Assembly (NCBI RefSeq): GCF_002899455.1
Contig: NZ_PPFB01000001.1
Coordinates: forward strand, 6,044,001-6,108,000
Origin: Streptomyces sp. DH-12
GTDB taxonomy: Bacteria > Actinomycetota > Actinomycetes > Streptomycetales > Streptomycetaceae
DNA: 64,000 bases
Direction of reading: 5' to 3'
This document shows positions 17,291 to 25,521 of the stretch, piece after piece. Under the pieces are notes generated by a model. That model was not told the origin of the DNA and ran no database searches. It worked only from the letters and a program-made list of their open reading frames with translations. Positions within the stretch are counted from its first letter, which is position 1; each line of letters opens with the position of its first letter. The position numbers and the translations under genes are program-made.

Positions 17291-18244
17291 ATGGCCATTG
17301 CCAAGGCGGAGCGGCTGATGAACCTCGCGCTGTGTCTGCTCGGGACGCGGCGGCCGCTCACCAAGCGCGAACTGCGCGAGTCCATCGAGGCGTATCTCGA
17401 GGCGGGCTCCGACGACTCCTTCAACCGCATGTTCGAGCGCGACAAGGACGACCTGCGCGAACTCGGACTGGTCATCGAGACCGTCGAGAACCTCGAGGGC
17501 GAGACGGGCTACCTCGCCCGCCGCGACAGCAACCGGCTCCCGCCCATCACCCTGGACGCCGAGGAGGCCGCCGCCCTCGGACTCGCCGCGAAGGTGTGGC
17601 AGCAGGCCAGGCTGGCCGGCGCGGCCAGCGGCGCCCTGCAGAAGCTGCGCGCCGCGGGACTCCCCGAGGACGTCGACCCGTACGGCGCGCACGGCGCGCT
17701 GGAGCCGCGCATCCCGGTGCACGAGGCCGCGTTCGAGCCGCTGATGCTCGCCTGCCGCGACCGCCGCCCGGTCGTCTTCGACTACCGCAAGGCCAACGCC
17801 GCCCAGCCCGAGCAGCGGCACGTCGAGCCGTGGGCGCTGGAGTGCTGGCGCGGCCACTGGTACCTGGCCGGCTGGGACCGCGACCGCGGCGCCGAGCGGG
17901 TCTTCCGGCTGTCCCGGATCACCGGCAAGGTGCGCTCGCGCGCCGGCCGGTTCACCGTGCCGGTGCCGGACGTCGTCACCGTGCGGGAGACCGTGGCGAG
18001 CTGGGCGGGGGAGACCGCCGACCGCTCGGCGCGGATCCGGCTGCGCTCCGACGCCGGCTTCCCGCTCCGGGCCAAGGCCACCTCGGTCCGGGAACTCGGG
18101 AACGGCTGGGACGAGTTGGAGATCCCGTACGGGCACGGACTGGACGCCTGGCTGGTGGAGTTCGGACCGGACGTGGTGGTGCTGGAGCCCGAGGAACTGC
18201 GGGCCGACGTGGTGGACCGGCTGCGTGCCGTGGCCAAGGGCTGA
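17291..18244 (+). CDS. pafB: WYL-domain transcriptional regulator PafB
   Basis: A 317-aa protein. The N-terminal winged helix (about 1-80, KAERLMNLALCLLGTRRPLT) is followed by a WYL domain (about 140-230; GHWYLAGWDRDR, RVFRLSRI) and the WCX C-terminal extension. With PafC it forms the heterodimeric activator of LexA/RecA-independent DNA-damage genes in mycobacteria; the WYL domains are thought to sense single-stranded nucleic acid. Despite the name (proteasome accessory factor) it is not needed for pupylation. It is 18 nt from pafC, in one operon, 1.7 kb after pafA. Confidence 0.95.
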   Translation: MAIAKAERLMNLALCLLGTRRPLTKRELRESIEAYLEAGSDDSFNRMFERDKDDLRELGLVIETVENLEGETGYLARRDSNRLPPITLDAEEAAALGLAAKVWQQARLAGAASGALQKLRAAGLPEDVDPYGAHGALEPRIPVHEAAFEPLMLACRDRRPVVFDYRKANAAQPEQRHVEPWALECWRGHWYLAGWDRDRGAERVFRLSRITGKVRSRAGRFTVPVPDVVTVRETVASWAGETADRSARIRLRSDAGFPLRAKATSVRELGNGWDELEIPYGHGLDAWLVEFGPDVVVLEPEELRADVVDRLRAVAKG

Positions 18245-18262
18245 GGGGAAGCGGACGAGAAC

Positions 18263-19258
18263 GTGGCAGGCAAACCGGTCAGGCCCGTGAACGCCATCGA
18301 CCAGACCCGGCGGATGCTGTCCCTGGTGACGTATCTGCGCGAGCGGCCCGGCGCCCGCATCGAGGACGTCGCGCGCGCCTTCGGCATCACCGAGGACGAA
18401 CTGGTCTCCGACCTCGACGTGCTGCCCATGTGCGGCACCAGCTTCCGCGGCGGTGACCTGCTGGACATCGACACCGACGGTGAGCGCATCTGGTGGCACA
18501 ACCCGGCCGCCCTGGGCGCCGACGCGGCCGAGCCGCTGCGCCTGGCCGCCGACGAGGCCACCGCGCTGCTCGTCGCCGCCCGAGCCGTGGCCACCCTGCC
18601 GGGACTGCGCGAGGGCGACCGGCAGGCGCTGCTGCGGGCCACCGCCAAGGTGGAGACCGCGGCCGGGGAGGCGGCGGGCGCCAGCTCCCGGCTCTCGGTG
18701 ACCTTCGAGTCCGAGGGCGGCGTCTTCGCGGACGTCGACCGGGCCATCGCCGAGCGCCGCCGGCTGTGGATCCGCTACTACTCGCCCGCCCGCGACGAGG
18801 TCACCGAGCGCGAGATCGACCCCATCCGCCTGGTCAGCGTCGGACACACCTACGTCGAGGCGTGGTGCCGCCGCTCCGAGGCGCGCCGCACCTTCCGGCT
18901 GGACCGGGTCGCCGAGATCAAGATCCTCGACGAGCCGTCCGCGCCGCCCGAGGTGGAGCTGCGCGACCTGTCCGAGGGGCTGGTGCAGCCCGCGGCCGAG
19001 GACCCGGAGGTGGTCGTCGAGGTCGGGCCGGGCGGGCGCTGGGTCGCCGAGTACTACCCGCACGACAGCGCGGACGAGCTTCCCGACGGCGGACTCCGCA
19101 TCACCCTGCGCACCCCCGACCCCGCGTCGCTGCGGCGGCTGGCGCTGCGGCTCGGCCGCGACGGGCGCATCGTGGAGCCGCAGGAACTGGCCGAGAGCGC
19201 CCGCCGGGCGGCCCGTGAGGCGCTGGCGGCGTACGACGGGGCCGAGGCGGCCGGATGA
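18263..19258 (+). CDS. pafC: WYL-domain transcriptional regulator PafC
   Basis: A 331-aa partner of PafB. The winged helix (about 10-75, RRMLSLVTYLRERPGARIED) is followed by a WYL domain (about 155-225; RLWIRYYSPARDEVTEREI, RTFRLDRV) and a WCX domain to the end. The GTG start follows GGGGAAGCGGA. PafB and PafC act as an obligate pair. Candidate binding elements occur in this same window before helY, the RecB-like nuclease gene and, weakly, pup. Confidence 0.95.
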   Translation: MAGKPVRPVNAIDQTRRMLSLVTYLRERPGARIEDVARAFGITEDELVSDLDVLPMCGTSFRGGDLLDIDTDGERIWWHNPAALGADAAEPLRLAADEATALLVAARAVATLPGLREGDRQALLRATAKVETAAGEAAGASSRLSVTFESEGGVFADVDRAIAERRRLWIRYYSPARDEVTEREIDPIRLVSVGHTYVEAWCRRSEARRTFRLDRVAEIKILDEPSAPPEVELRDLSEGLVQPAAEDPEVVVEVGPGGRWVAEYYPHDSADELPDGGLRITLRTPDPASLRRLALRLGRDGRIVEPQELAESARRAAREALAAYDGAEAAG

Positions 19259-19289
19259 CCGGGCAGGACGACAGGCAGGAGCGAGGGCT

Positions 19290-19583
19290 TTGAGCGAGTC
19301 GGCGACCACAGGGGCACGGGGCATGACGGCGGCGTCCGCGTTCGCCGGGATGAGGAACGTGGCCCCGGTGATGTTCCGGGCGGGCTGCCCGGACTGCCGG
19401 GAGCGTTTCGAACTCTCCGCGAGCGCGCTGCGGCTGGCGATCGGCGCCAGCAGCCGCACCACGTTCTACTCCTTCACCTGCCCCGAGTGCGGCGCCGCCG
19501 TCCGCAAGCCGGCGGGGGAGCGGATCGTCGAGCTGCTGACCGGCGGCGGGGTGCGCACCCTGCGGCTGCACTCGACCGTCTAG
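19290..19583 (+). CDS. Small zinc-ribbon protein, unknown function
   Basis: A 97-aa soluble protein with two Cys pairs, CPDC and CPEC, 34 residues apart, forming a probable zinc ribbon, with the short strand RTTFYSFTCPECG between them. It resembles small zinc-ribbon hypothetical proteins that sit beside pafC in actinobacteria. A TTG start at 19290 has CAGGAG at the right distance; ATG at 19323 is the alternative and would give 86 aa. The stop codon TAG lies inside a TAGGCT box that may serve the next gene. The function is unknown. Confidence 0.75.
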   Translation: MSESATTGARGMTAASAFAGMRNVAPVMFRAGCPDCRERFELSASALRLAIGASSRTTFYSFTCPECGAAVRKPAGERIVELLTGGGVRTLRLHSTV

Positions 19584-19593
19584 GCTCGACCCC

Positions 19594-19788
19594 ATGTTCT
19601 GGCCGATGTTCGCCGTAGCCCTGGGGTTCCTCGGGCTGATGGTGCTCGCAGTGCTCGCCGTCCGGGTCTTCGTCGAGGCCGAGCGCCTGGGCAGGCAGGT
19701 CGCGGACTCGGCCCGGCGCATCGGCCGCGCCGCCGAGGACCTGGAGCGCGCGGCCACGAGCACGGCCCGCTCGGCGGAGGCCCTGTGA
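19594..19788 (+). CDS. Small single-pass membrane protein
   Basis: A 64-aa protein: an N-terminal transmembrane helix (about 4-26, FAVALGFLGLMVLAVLAVRV) and an amphipathic, Arg/Ala-rich cytosolic helix. Its architecture recalls TatA-like or DUF948-type proteins but I do not recognise a family. TAGGCT ends 8 nt before the ATG, so the transcript may be leaderless. It lies between the zinc-ribbon gene and tatA. Confidence 0.65.
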   Translation: MFWPMFAVALGFLGLMVLAVLAVRVFVEAERLGRQVADSARRIGRAAEDLERAATSTARSAEAL

Positions 19789-19926
19789 CGGCGAGGCGCC
19801 GCACCGGCGGGTCCGCCGTCCGGACGGGCCGCCGCCGCCCTGTCACTGGCCGGGTTCCGGCAGGTACGCTGCTGATCGCGGCCCGGAGAACGAGGCCCGG
19901 CCCGCGGACGGGAGTACGCACAGGGA

Positions 19927-20002
19927 TTGCCGGACGTTCACCCCTGGGCGTTACGATCGCTGTCTGCACCGTCCTTCGGACGCATGTCCGACCGGTCGGA
20001 CA
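19927..20002 (+). promoter_or_regulatory. tatA upstream region: promoter-like boxes and an 18-bp palindrome
   Basis: TTGCCG (19927-19932), 18 nt, then TTACGA (19951-19956) is a fair vegetative promoter. Downstream in the leader is a perfect palindrome TGTCCGACCGGTCGGACA (19985-20002), 39 nt before the tatA ATG, which could be an operator or a leader hairpin. The rest of the 250-bp gap holds no gene. Confidence 0.45.
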
Positions 20003-20041
20003 GCCCCCCACCCACCCGCCTCGGTGAGAAGGTAAAGACTT

Positions 20042-20323
20042 ATGGGACGGCTCGGACCTACCGAGATCATTCTGATCCTCGTCGTCATCATCCTGCTGTT
20101 CGGTGCGAAGAAGCTCCCCGACATGGCGCGGTCGCTCGGCAAGTCGGCCCGCATCCTGAAGAGCGAGGCGAAGGCGATGAAGGAGGACAACAAGTCCTCC
20201 GCTCCGGCCGACCCGCCGGCCAACGGCGAGCAGCCCCCGGCGCAGCGCACCATCCAGGCCGCCCCCGGCGACGTGACCAGCTCCCGCCCGGTCACGGAGC
20301 CGACGGACACGACCAAGCGCTGA
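20042..20323 (+). CDS. tatA: Twin-arginine translocase subunit TatA
   Basis: A 93-aa pore-forming Tat component. It has a short N-terminal helix (EIILILVVIILLFGAKKLPD) with the FGAKKLP hinge, an amphipathic helix (MARSLGKSARILKSEAKAM) and a disordered Pro/Ala tail. The ATG is preceded by GAGAAGG. It is 47 nt upstream of tatC; no tatB is present here. Tat exports folded proteins and is heavily used by Streptomyces. Confidence 0.96.
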   Translation: MGRLGPTEIILILVVIILLFGAKKLPDMARSLGKSARILKSEAKAMKEDNKSSAPADPPANGEQPPAQRTIQAAPGDVTSSRPVTEPTDTTKR

Positions 20324-20370
20324 CGCAGGGCCGGTGACCTCCGGCCCGCCGCACGAGATGGGAACGTGGG

Positions 20371-21285
20371 TTGCTCAAGTCTGCCCGCAAACAGCAGAGG
20401 GATCCCGAGGGGCGGATGCCTCTCGTGGAACACCTGCGTGAGCTGCGCAACCGCCTGGCCAAGGCCGTGCTCGCGATCGTCGTGGTGTCGGTCGTCGCCG
20501 CGTTCTACAGCGAACAGCTCATGCAGTTCCTGGCCGAGCCGGTGCCCAAGTGCGACGACCTGACGAACAGCGACGGCGGCAACTGCGCCATCGTGTCGTT
20601 CAACACGCTGACCTCGCCGTTCACCACGACGATCAAGGTGAGCCTCATGGCGGGCCTGGTGATCTCCAGCCCGGTCTGGCTCTACCAGCTGTGGGCCTTC
20701 GTCGCGCCCGGTCTGCACCGGCACGAGAAGAAGTACACCTACGTCTTCACCGCGGCGGCGGTGCCGCTGTTCGCCGGCGGCGCCCTCCTCTCGTACGTCA
20801 TCCTCCCGGTCAGCATCAAGGTGCTGCTGAGTCTCACGCCCGGGGGATCGGCGAACATCCTGTCGCTCGACGAGGTCCTCGACTTCACCATCCGCATGGT
20901 GCTGGTCTTCGGCCTGGCCTTCGAGCTGCCCCTGCTCCTGACCATGCTCAACATGGTGGGCATCGTGTCCGGCCGCCGGATGGCGGGCTGGTGGCGCGGT
21001 GTCGTCATGGGCGTCTTCGTCTTCGGCGCGGTCGCCACGCCCACCACCGACCCGGTGGGCATGCTGGCGCTGTCCGGGCCGATCGTCGTCCTGTACTTCG
21101 CCGCCGTGGGCTTCGCGCTGCTGAACGACAGACGGCGCGCCCGCAAGGAGGCACAGGGACTTTCCGACGACGAGGCGTCCGAGCTCGACCTCACGCCTGA
21201 GGCCGTCGAACCGGCCGAACCGGTCACCACGCTGCCCGAGCAGACCTCCCGGGACCGCGTCAACGGTTATGACGACGTGACCTGA
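20371..21285 (+). CDS. tatC: Twin-arginine translocase subunit TatC
   Basis: A 304-aa receptor for twin-arginine signal peptides with six transmembrane segments. The conserved MPLVEHLRELRNRL motif near the N-terminus and FVAPGLHRHEKKY in the first cytoplasmic loop are present, with the family signature SPVWLYQLWAF. The start is TTG, the start that best fits the family N-terminus. The C-terminal 50 residues are acidic and variable. It forms an operon with tatA. Confidence 0.96.
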   Translation: MLKSARKQQRDPEGRMPLVEHLRELRNRLAKAVLAIVVVSVVAAFYSEQLMQFLAEPVPKCDDLTNSDGGNCAIVSFNTLTSPFTTTIKVSLMAGLVISSPVWLYQLWAFVAPGLHRHEKKYTYVFTAAAVPLFAGGALLSYVILPVSIKVLLSLTPGGSANILSLDEVLDFTIRMVLVFGLAFELPLLLTMLNMVGIVSGRRMAGWWRGVVMGVFVFGAVATPTTDPVGMLALSGPIVVLYFAAVGFALLNDRRRARKEAQGLSDDEASELDLTPEAVEPAEPVTTLPEQTSRDRVNGYDDVT

Positions 21286-21316
21286 GGACGGGCCGGCACC
21301 TCATAGGGTCACTCCC

Positions 21317-22207
21317 GTGACCAGCGAGATCACCCTCTTCGTGAACCCCGCCGCGGGCGGCGGCCGGGGCGTCCGCGCGGCGCGGTCCGCTGCCTCCGCG
21401 CTGCGGGACGCCGGCTTCCACGTCGGTACCGTGACGGGCGACGGCCCCGAGGACGCGCTGTCCCGGGCGCGTACCGCCGTCGAGGAGGGCACCGGCGCGC
21501 TGATCGCCGTCGGCGGTGACGGCACGGCGAACCTCGCCCTGCAGGCCGTCGTCGGCACGGGCACCCCTTTCGGCCTGGTGGCCGCGGGCACGGGCGACGA
21601 CTTCGCCCGGGCGCTCGGCATGCCCCTGCGCGAACCCGCCACGGCCGGCCGGATGATCGCCGACGCCCTCAGGAGCGGGCGGTCCCGTGACGTCGACCTC
21701 GGCCGGATCGGAGACCGCTGGTTCGGCGCCGTGCTCGCCTCCGGCTTCGACTCCCGGGTCAACGACCGGGGCAACCGGATGCGCGTCCCCCTCGGACGCT
21801 TCACGTACGACCTGGCGATGGTCGCCGAGCTGGCCGCCTTCCGGCCGCTGCCGTACCGGATCGCCCTGGACGGCGGGGACGTCCGCGAGGTCGAGGCGAC
21901 GCTGGTGGCCGTCGGGAACGGGCCGTCGTACGGCGGGGGCATGCGGATATGCCCCGGGGCTGACCTCACCGACGGGCTGTTCGACATCACGGTGGTGGGC
22001 GCGTGCAGCCGGGCCACGCTGCTGCGGGTGTTCCCCCGGGTCTACCGGGGGACGCACGTCGACCACCCCGCGGTGACCGTGCTGCGGGCGGCGAGCGTGG
22101 AGCTGGCCGCCGCGGACGTCACCGGTTACGCGGACGGCGAACCCGTGGGGCCGCTGCCGCTGACCGCCCACTGCGTGCCGGGAGCGGTCCGGGTCGTCGG
22201 CCCCTGA
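21317..22207 (+). CDS. Diacylglycerol kinase-family lipid kinase
   Basis: A 296-aa soluble lipid kinase of the DagK/YegS/DgkB superfamily. It has the N-terminal FVNPAAGGGRG motif, GGDGTAN nucleotide-binding loop (about 66-72), PFGLVAAGTGDDFARAL, and the C-terminal half with GYADGEPVG. It probably phosphorylates diacylglycerol or a related lipid at the inner membrane face. The start is GTG; TAGGGT sits 8 nt upstream, suggesting a near-leaderless transcript, although it is only 31 nt after tatC and may also be co-transcribed with it. Confidence 0.9.
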   Translation: MTSEITLFVNPAAGGGRGVRAARSAASALRDAGFHVGTVTGDGPEDALSRARTAVEEGTGALIAVGGDGTANLALQAVVGTGTPFGLVAAGTGDDFARALGMPLREPATAGRMIADALRSGRSRDVDLGRIGDRWFGAVLASGFDSRVNDRGNRMRVPLGRFTYDLAMVAELAAFRPLPYRIALDGGDVREVEATLVAVGNGPSYGGGMRICPGADLTDGLFDITVVGACSRATLLRVFPRVYRGTHVDHPAVTVLRAASVELAAADVTGYADGEPVGPLPLTAHCVPGAVRVVGP

Positions 22208-22264
22208 AGGGGCGGTCCCCGGCGCTCCTCCTTCACGCGGACGATCCGGATAATGATCGTCCTG

Positions 22265-22287
22265 TTGTCGGTGCGGCCCGGTACGCT
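22265..22287 (+). promoter_or_regulatory. Candidate PafBC/RecA-NDp promoter of helY
   Basis: TTGTCGGTG (22265-22273), 8 nt, TACGCT (22282-22287) matches TTGTCRGTG-N8-TANNNT at every defined position. TACGCT ends 10 nt before the helY ATG, so transcription would begin at or just before the start codon. No competing SigA-type -35 box is seen. Confidence 0.72.
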
Positions 22288-22297
22288 CGAAAGTACG

Positions 22298-25111
22298 ATG
22301 ACAGAGGACCTCTCACCGGCCGAGCGGTACGCGGCAGCACGCAGGCGCGCTGCCGAGCAGGCCACCTCGCTCGCCTCCTTCCGCGAGATGTACGACTTCG
22401 GCCTCGACCCCTTCCAGGTGGAGGCCTGCCGGGCCCTGGAGGCCGGGAAGGGCGTGCTGGTCGCCGCCCCCACCGGATCCGGCAAGACGATCGTCGGCGA
22501 GTTCGCCGTCCACCTCGCCCTCCAGCAGGGCAGGAAGTGCTTCTACACGACCCCCATCAAGGCGCTGTCGAACCAGAAGTACGCCGACCTGTGCCGCCGC
22601 TACGGCAGCGACAAGGTGGGCCTGCTCACCGGTGACAACAGCGTCAACTCCGAGGCGCCCGTGGTCGTGATGACCACCGAGGTGCTGCGGAACATGCTGT
22701 ACGCCGGGTCGCAGACCCTCCTCGGCCTCGGCTACGTGGTCATGGACGAGGTGCACTACCTCTCCGACCGCTTCCGGGGCGCCGTCTGGGAGGAAGTGAT
22801 CATCCACCTCCCCGAGTCGGTGACCCTGGTCTCCCTCTCGGCGACGGTGTCCAACGCCGAGGAGTTCGGCGACTGGCTGGACACCGTCCGCGGGGACACC
22901 GAGGTGATCGTCTCCGAGCACCGGCCCGTGCCGCTGTTCCAGCACGTGCTGGCCGGCCGCCGGATGTACGACCTGTTCGAGGAGGGGGAGGGCCACAAGA
23001 GGGCCGTCAACCCCGACCTGACGCGCATGGCCCGGCTGGAGGCGAGCCGCCCGTCCTGGGGCGACCGCCGGCGGGGCCGCAACGGCATGCGGGAGGCGGA
23101 CCGCGAACGGGAGCGCAGACAGCGCTCACGCGTGTGGACGCCGAGCCGGCCGGAGGTGATCGAGCGGCTCGACGCCGAGGGCCTGCTGCCCGCCATCACC
23201 TTCATCTTCAGCAGGGCCGCCTGCGAGGCCGCGGTGCAGCAGTGCCTGTACGCGGGGCTGCGGCTCAACGACGAGGAGGCGCGGGTCCGCGTCCGCTCCC
23301 TGGTGGAGGAGCGCACCGCCTCCATCCCGCCCGAGGACCTGCACGTCCTCGGCTACTACGAGTGGCTGGAGGGCCTCGAGCGCGGCATCGCCGCCCACCA
23401 CGCGGGCATGCTGCCGACCTTCAAGGAGGTCGTCGAGGAGCTGTTCGTGCGCGGGCTGGTGAAGGCCGTGTTCGCGACCGAGACGCTGGCGCTCGGCATC
23501 AACATGCCCGCGCGCTCGGTGGTGCTGGAGAAGCTGGTCAAGTGGAACGGCGAGCAGCACGCCGACATCACCCCCGGCGAGTACACCCAGCTCACCGGCC
23601 GGGCGGGCCGCCGCGGCATCGACGTCGAGGGCCACGCCGTGGTGCTGTGGCAGCGCGGGATGAACCCCGAGCACCTCGCGGGACTGGCCGGCACGCGCAC
23701 CTATCCGCTGCGCTCCAGCTTCAAGCCGTCGTACAACATGGCGGTCAACCTGGTCGAGCAGTTCGGGCGGCACCGCTCGCGGGAGCTGCTGGAGACGTCG
23801 TTCGCGCAGTTCCAGGCGGACAAGTCGGTCGTCGGCATCTCGCGCCAGGTGCAGCGCAACGAGGAGGGGCTGGAGGGCTACAAGGCCTCGATGACCTGCC
23901 ACCTCGGCGACTTCGAGGAGTACGCGCGGCTGCGCCGGGAGCTGAAGGACCGGGAGAACGAACTGGCCCGGCAGGGCCAGACGCAGCGGCGCGCGGAGGC
24001 CGCCGTCGCGCTGGAGAAGCTGAAGCCCGGGGACGTCATCCACGTGCCCACCGGCAAGTACGCGGGGCTGGCGCTGGTGCTCGACCCGGGGCTGCCCGCG
24101 GGGCGGACCAACGGCCACCGGAGCGTGGAGTACCACGACGGTCCGCGCCCGCTGGTGCTGACCGCCGAGCGGCAGGTGAAGCGGCTGGCGTCGATCGACT
24201 TCCCGGTGCCCGTGGAGGCGCTGGAGCGGATGCGGATCCCGAAGTCCTTCAACCCGCGCTCCCCGCAGTCCCGCCGGGACCTCGCCTCCGCACTGCGCAC
24301 CAAGGCCGGCCACATAGTGCCCGACCGGCACGGCAAGAAGCGCGCCCCGGCGGCCGACGACCGGGAGATCGCGCGGCTGCGCAAGGCGCTGCGGGCGCAC
24401 CCGTGCCACGGCTGCCAGGACCGCGAGGACCACGCCCGCTGGGCCGAGCGCTACCACCGGCTGCTGCGGGACACCTCGCAGCTGGAGCGGCGCATCGAGG
24501 GCCGGACGAACACCATCGCCCGCACCTTCGACCGCATCGTGGCGCTGCTGACGGAGATGGACTACCTGCGCGGCGACGAGGTCACCGAGCACGGCAGGCG
24601 GCTGGCCCGGCTGTACGGCGAACTCGATCTGCTGGCCAGCGAATGCCTGCGCGAGCGGGTCTGGGAGGGCCTCGGCCCCGCCGAACTCGCCGCGTGCGTC
24701 TCGGCGCTGGTGTACGAGTCGCGGGTCGCCGACGACGCGATGGCGCCCAAGCTGCCCGCGGGCAGGGCGAAGGCGGCGCTCGGCGAGATGGTCCGCATCT
24801 GGGGGCGGCTGGACGCGCTGGAGGAGGACTTCCGGATCAGCCAGACCGAGGGCGTGGGCCAGCGCGAGCCCGACCTGGGCTTCGCCTGGGCCGCCTACAT
24901 GTGGGCCTCCGGCAAGGGCCTGGACGAGGTGCTGCGCGAGGTGGAGATGCCGGCCGGCGACTTCGTGCGCTGGTGCAAGCAGGTCATCGACGTGCTGGGG
25001 CAGATCTCCGCGGCGGCCCCGGTCGCCGAGGACTCGACGGTCGCGAAGAACGCCCGCAAGGCCGTGGACGGCCTGCTGCGCGGGGTGGTGGCCTACTCCT
25101 CCGTGGGCTGA
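22298..25111 (+). CDS. helY: Ski2/Mtr4-like superfamily II helicase HelY
   Basis: A 937-aa ATP-dependent helicase. Motif I is APTGSGKTIVGEFA, motif II DEVHY, motif III SLSATVSN and motif VI QLTGRAGRRGID, with a long basic linker in the first RecA domain and a C-terminal DSHCT domain (last 170 or so residues) as in Ski2/Mtr4. It is homologous to mycobacterial HelY, which is also next to tatAC and pafBC. Whether it acts on RNA or DNA is unsettled; the PafBC-type promoter just upstream suggests a role in DNA damage. The ATG at 22298 was chosen over an upstream in-frame ATG (22253) that precedes this promoter. Confidence 0.94.
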   Translation: MTEDLSPAERYAAARRRAAEQATSLASFREMYDFGLDPFQVEACRALEAGKGVLVAAPTGSGKTIVGEFAVHLALQQGRKCFYTTPIKALSNQKYADLCRRYGSDKVGLLTGDNSVNSEAPVVVMTTEVLRNMLYAGSQTLLGLGYVVMDEVHYLSDRFRGAVWEEVIIHLPESVTLVSLSATVSNAEEFGDWLDTVRGDTEVIVSEHRPVPLFQHVLAGRRMYDLFEEGEGHKRAVNPDLTRMARLEASRPSWGDRRRGRNGMREADRERERRQRSRVWTPSRPEVIERLDAEGLLPAITFIFSRAACEAAVQQCLYAGLRLNDEEARVRVRSLVEERTASIPPEDLHVLGYYEWLEGLERGIAAHHAGMLPTFKEVVEELFVRGLVKAVFATETLALGINMPARSVVLEKLVKWNGEQHADITPGEYTQLTGRAGRRGIDVEGHAVVLWQRGMNPEHLAGLAGTRTYPLRSSFKPSYNMAVNLVEQFGRHRSRELLETSFAQFQADKSVVGISRQVQRNEEGLEGYKASMTCHLGDFEEYARLRRELKDRENELARQGQTQRRAEAAVALEKLKPGDVIHVPTGKYAGLALVLDPGLPAGRTNGHRSVEYHDGPRPLVLTAERQVKRLASIDFPVPVEALERMRIPKSFNPRSPQSRRDLASALRTKAGHIVPDRHGKKRAPAADDREIARLRKALRAHPCHGCQDREDHARWAERYHRLLRDTSQLERRIEGRTNTIARTFDRIVALLTEMDYLRGDEVTEHGRRLARLYGELDLLASECLRERVWEGLGPAELAACVSALVYESRVADDAMAPKLPAGRAKAALGEMVRIWGRLDALEEDFRISQTEGVGQREPDLGFAWAAYMWASGKGLDEVLREVEMPAGDFVRWCKQVIDVLGQISAAAPVAEDSTVAKNARKAVDGLLRGVVAYSSVG

Positions 25112-25131
25112 CCGTCCTCGCCGCCGTCCCC

Positions 25132-25166
25132 GGAAGCCCGGTGCGCCCCCCGTGCGCCGGGCTTCC
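25132..25166 (+). terminator. Terminator after helY
   Basis: A 10-bp stem GGAAGCCCGG/CCGGGCTTCC (25132-25141, 25157-25166) 20 nt after the stop codon. Confidence 0.85.
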
Positions 25167-25521
25167 GCGTTGTGCGCGCCCTCGTGCGGCCGCATCACCG
25201 GCGGTCCGGGCGGGAAGGCTCGAGAGCGCCTCCGAGAGGGCGATGACCGCCGTTCCGAGGGCCCGGTTCATCCGTGACGGTGAGTGGCCGTCGTACGCCT
25301 GTACGCCGTGACGTGGTGTGTTCGAACAGTGTCGGACCGTGTAAATGACTCTGAGCGTACTCCTGCCTCAGGGGCCGTTTCCGGCACTTGCTGAATATGA
25401 CTTGGCGATGATCCCGTCGGGCTAGGCTCGCCCGCAGCGCACCGAGTTGAGACGAATTCGTGCGCTTGTTCCCTTATGTGCACGTTCCCGACCGTCAGTC
25501 GACACGCTTCAGAGGGCTCAC
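25167..25521. other. Non-coding region upstream of the conservon
   Basis: No supported gene. It is less GC-rich than its surroundings near 25310-25460, as expected of a promoter. TTGGCG (25402-25407) and TAGGCT (25423-25428) are promoter-like but only 15 nt apart. A small palindrome ACGAATTCGT is at 25452-25461. The conservon promoter most likely lies here. Confidence 0.5.

Noticed and set aside
25243..25311. Short plus-strand frame of 22 codons after helY, and a minus-strand frame over the same DNA
   Set aside because: No ribosome-binding site, no family resemblance, and they overlap the helY terminator area.
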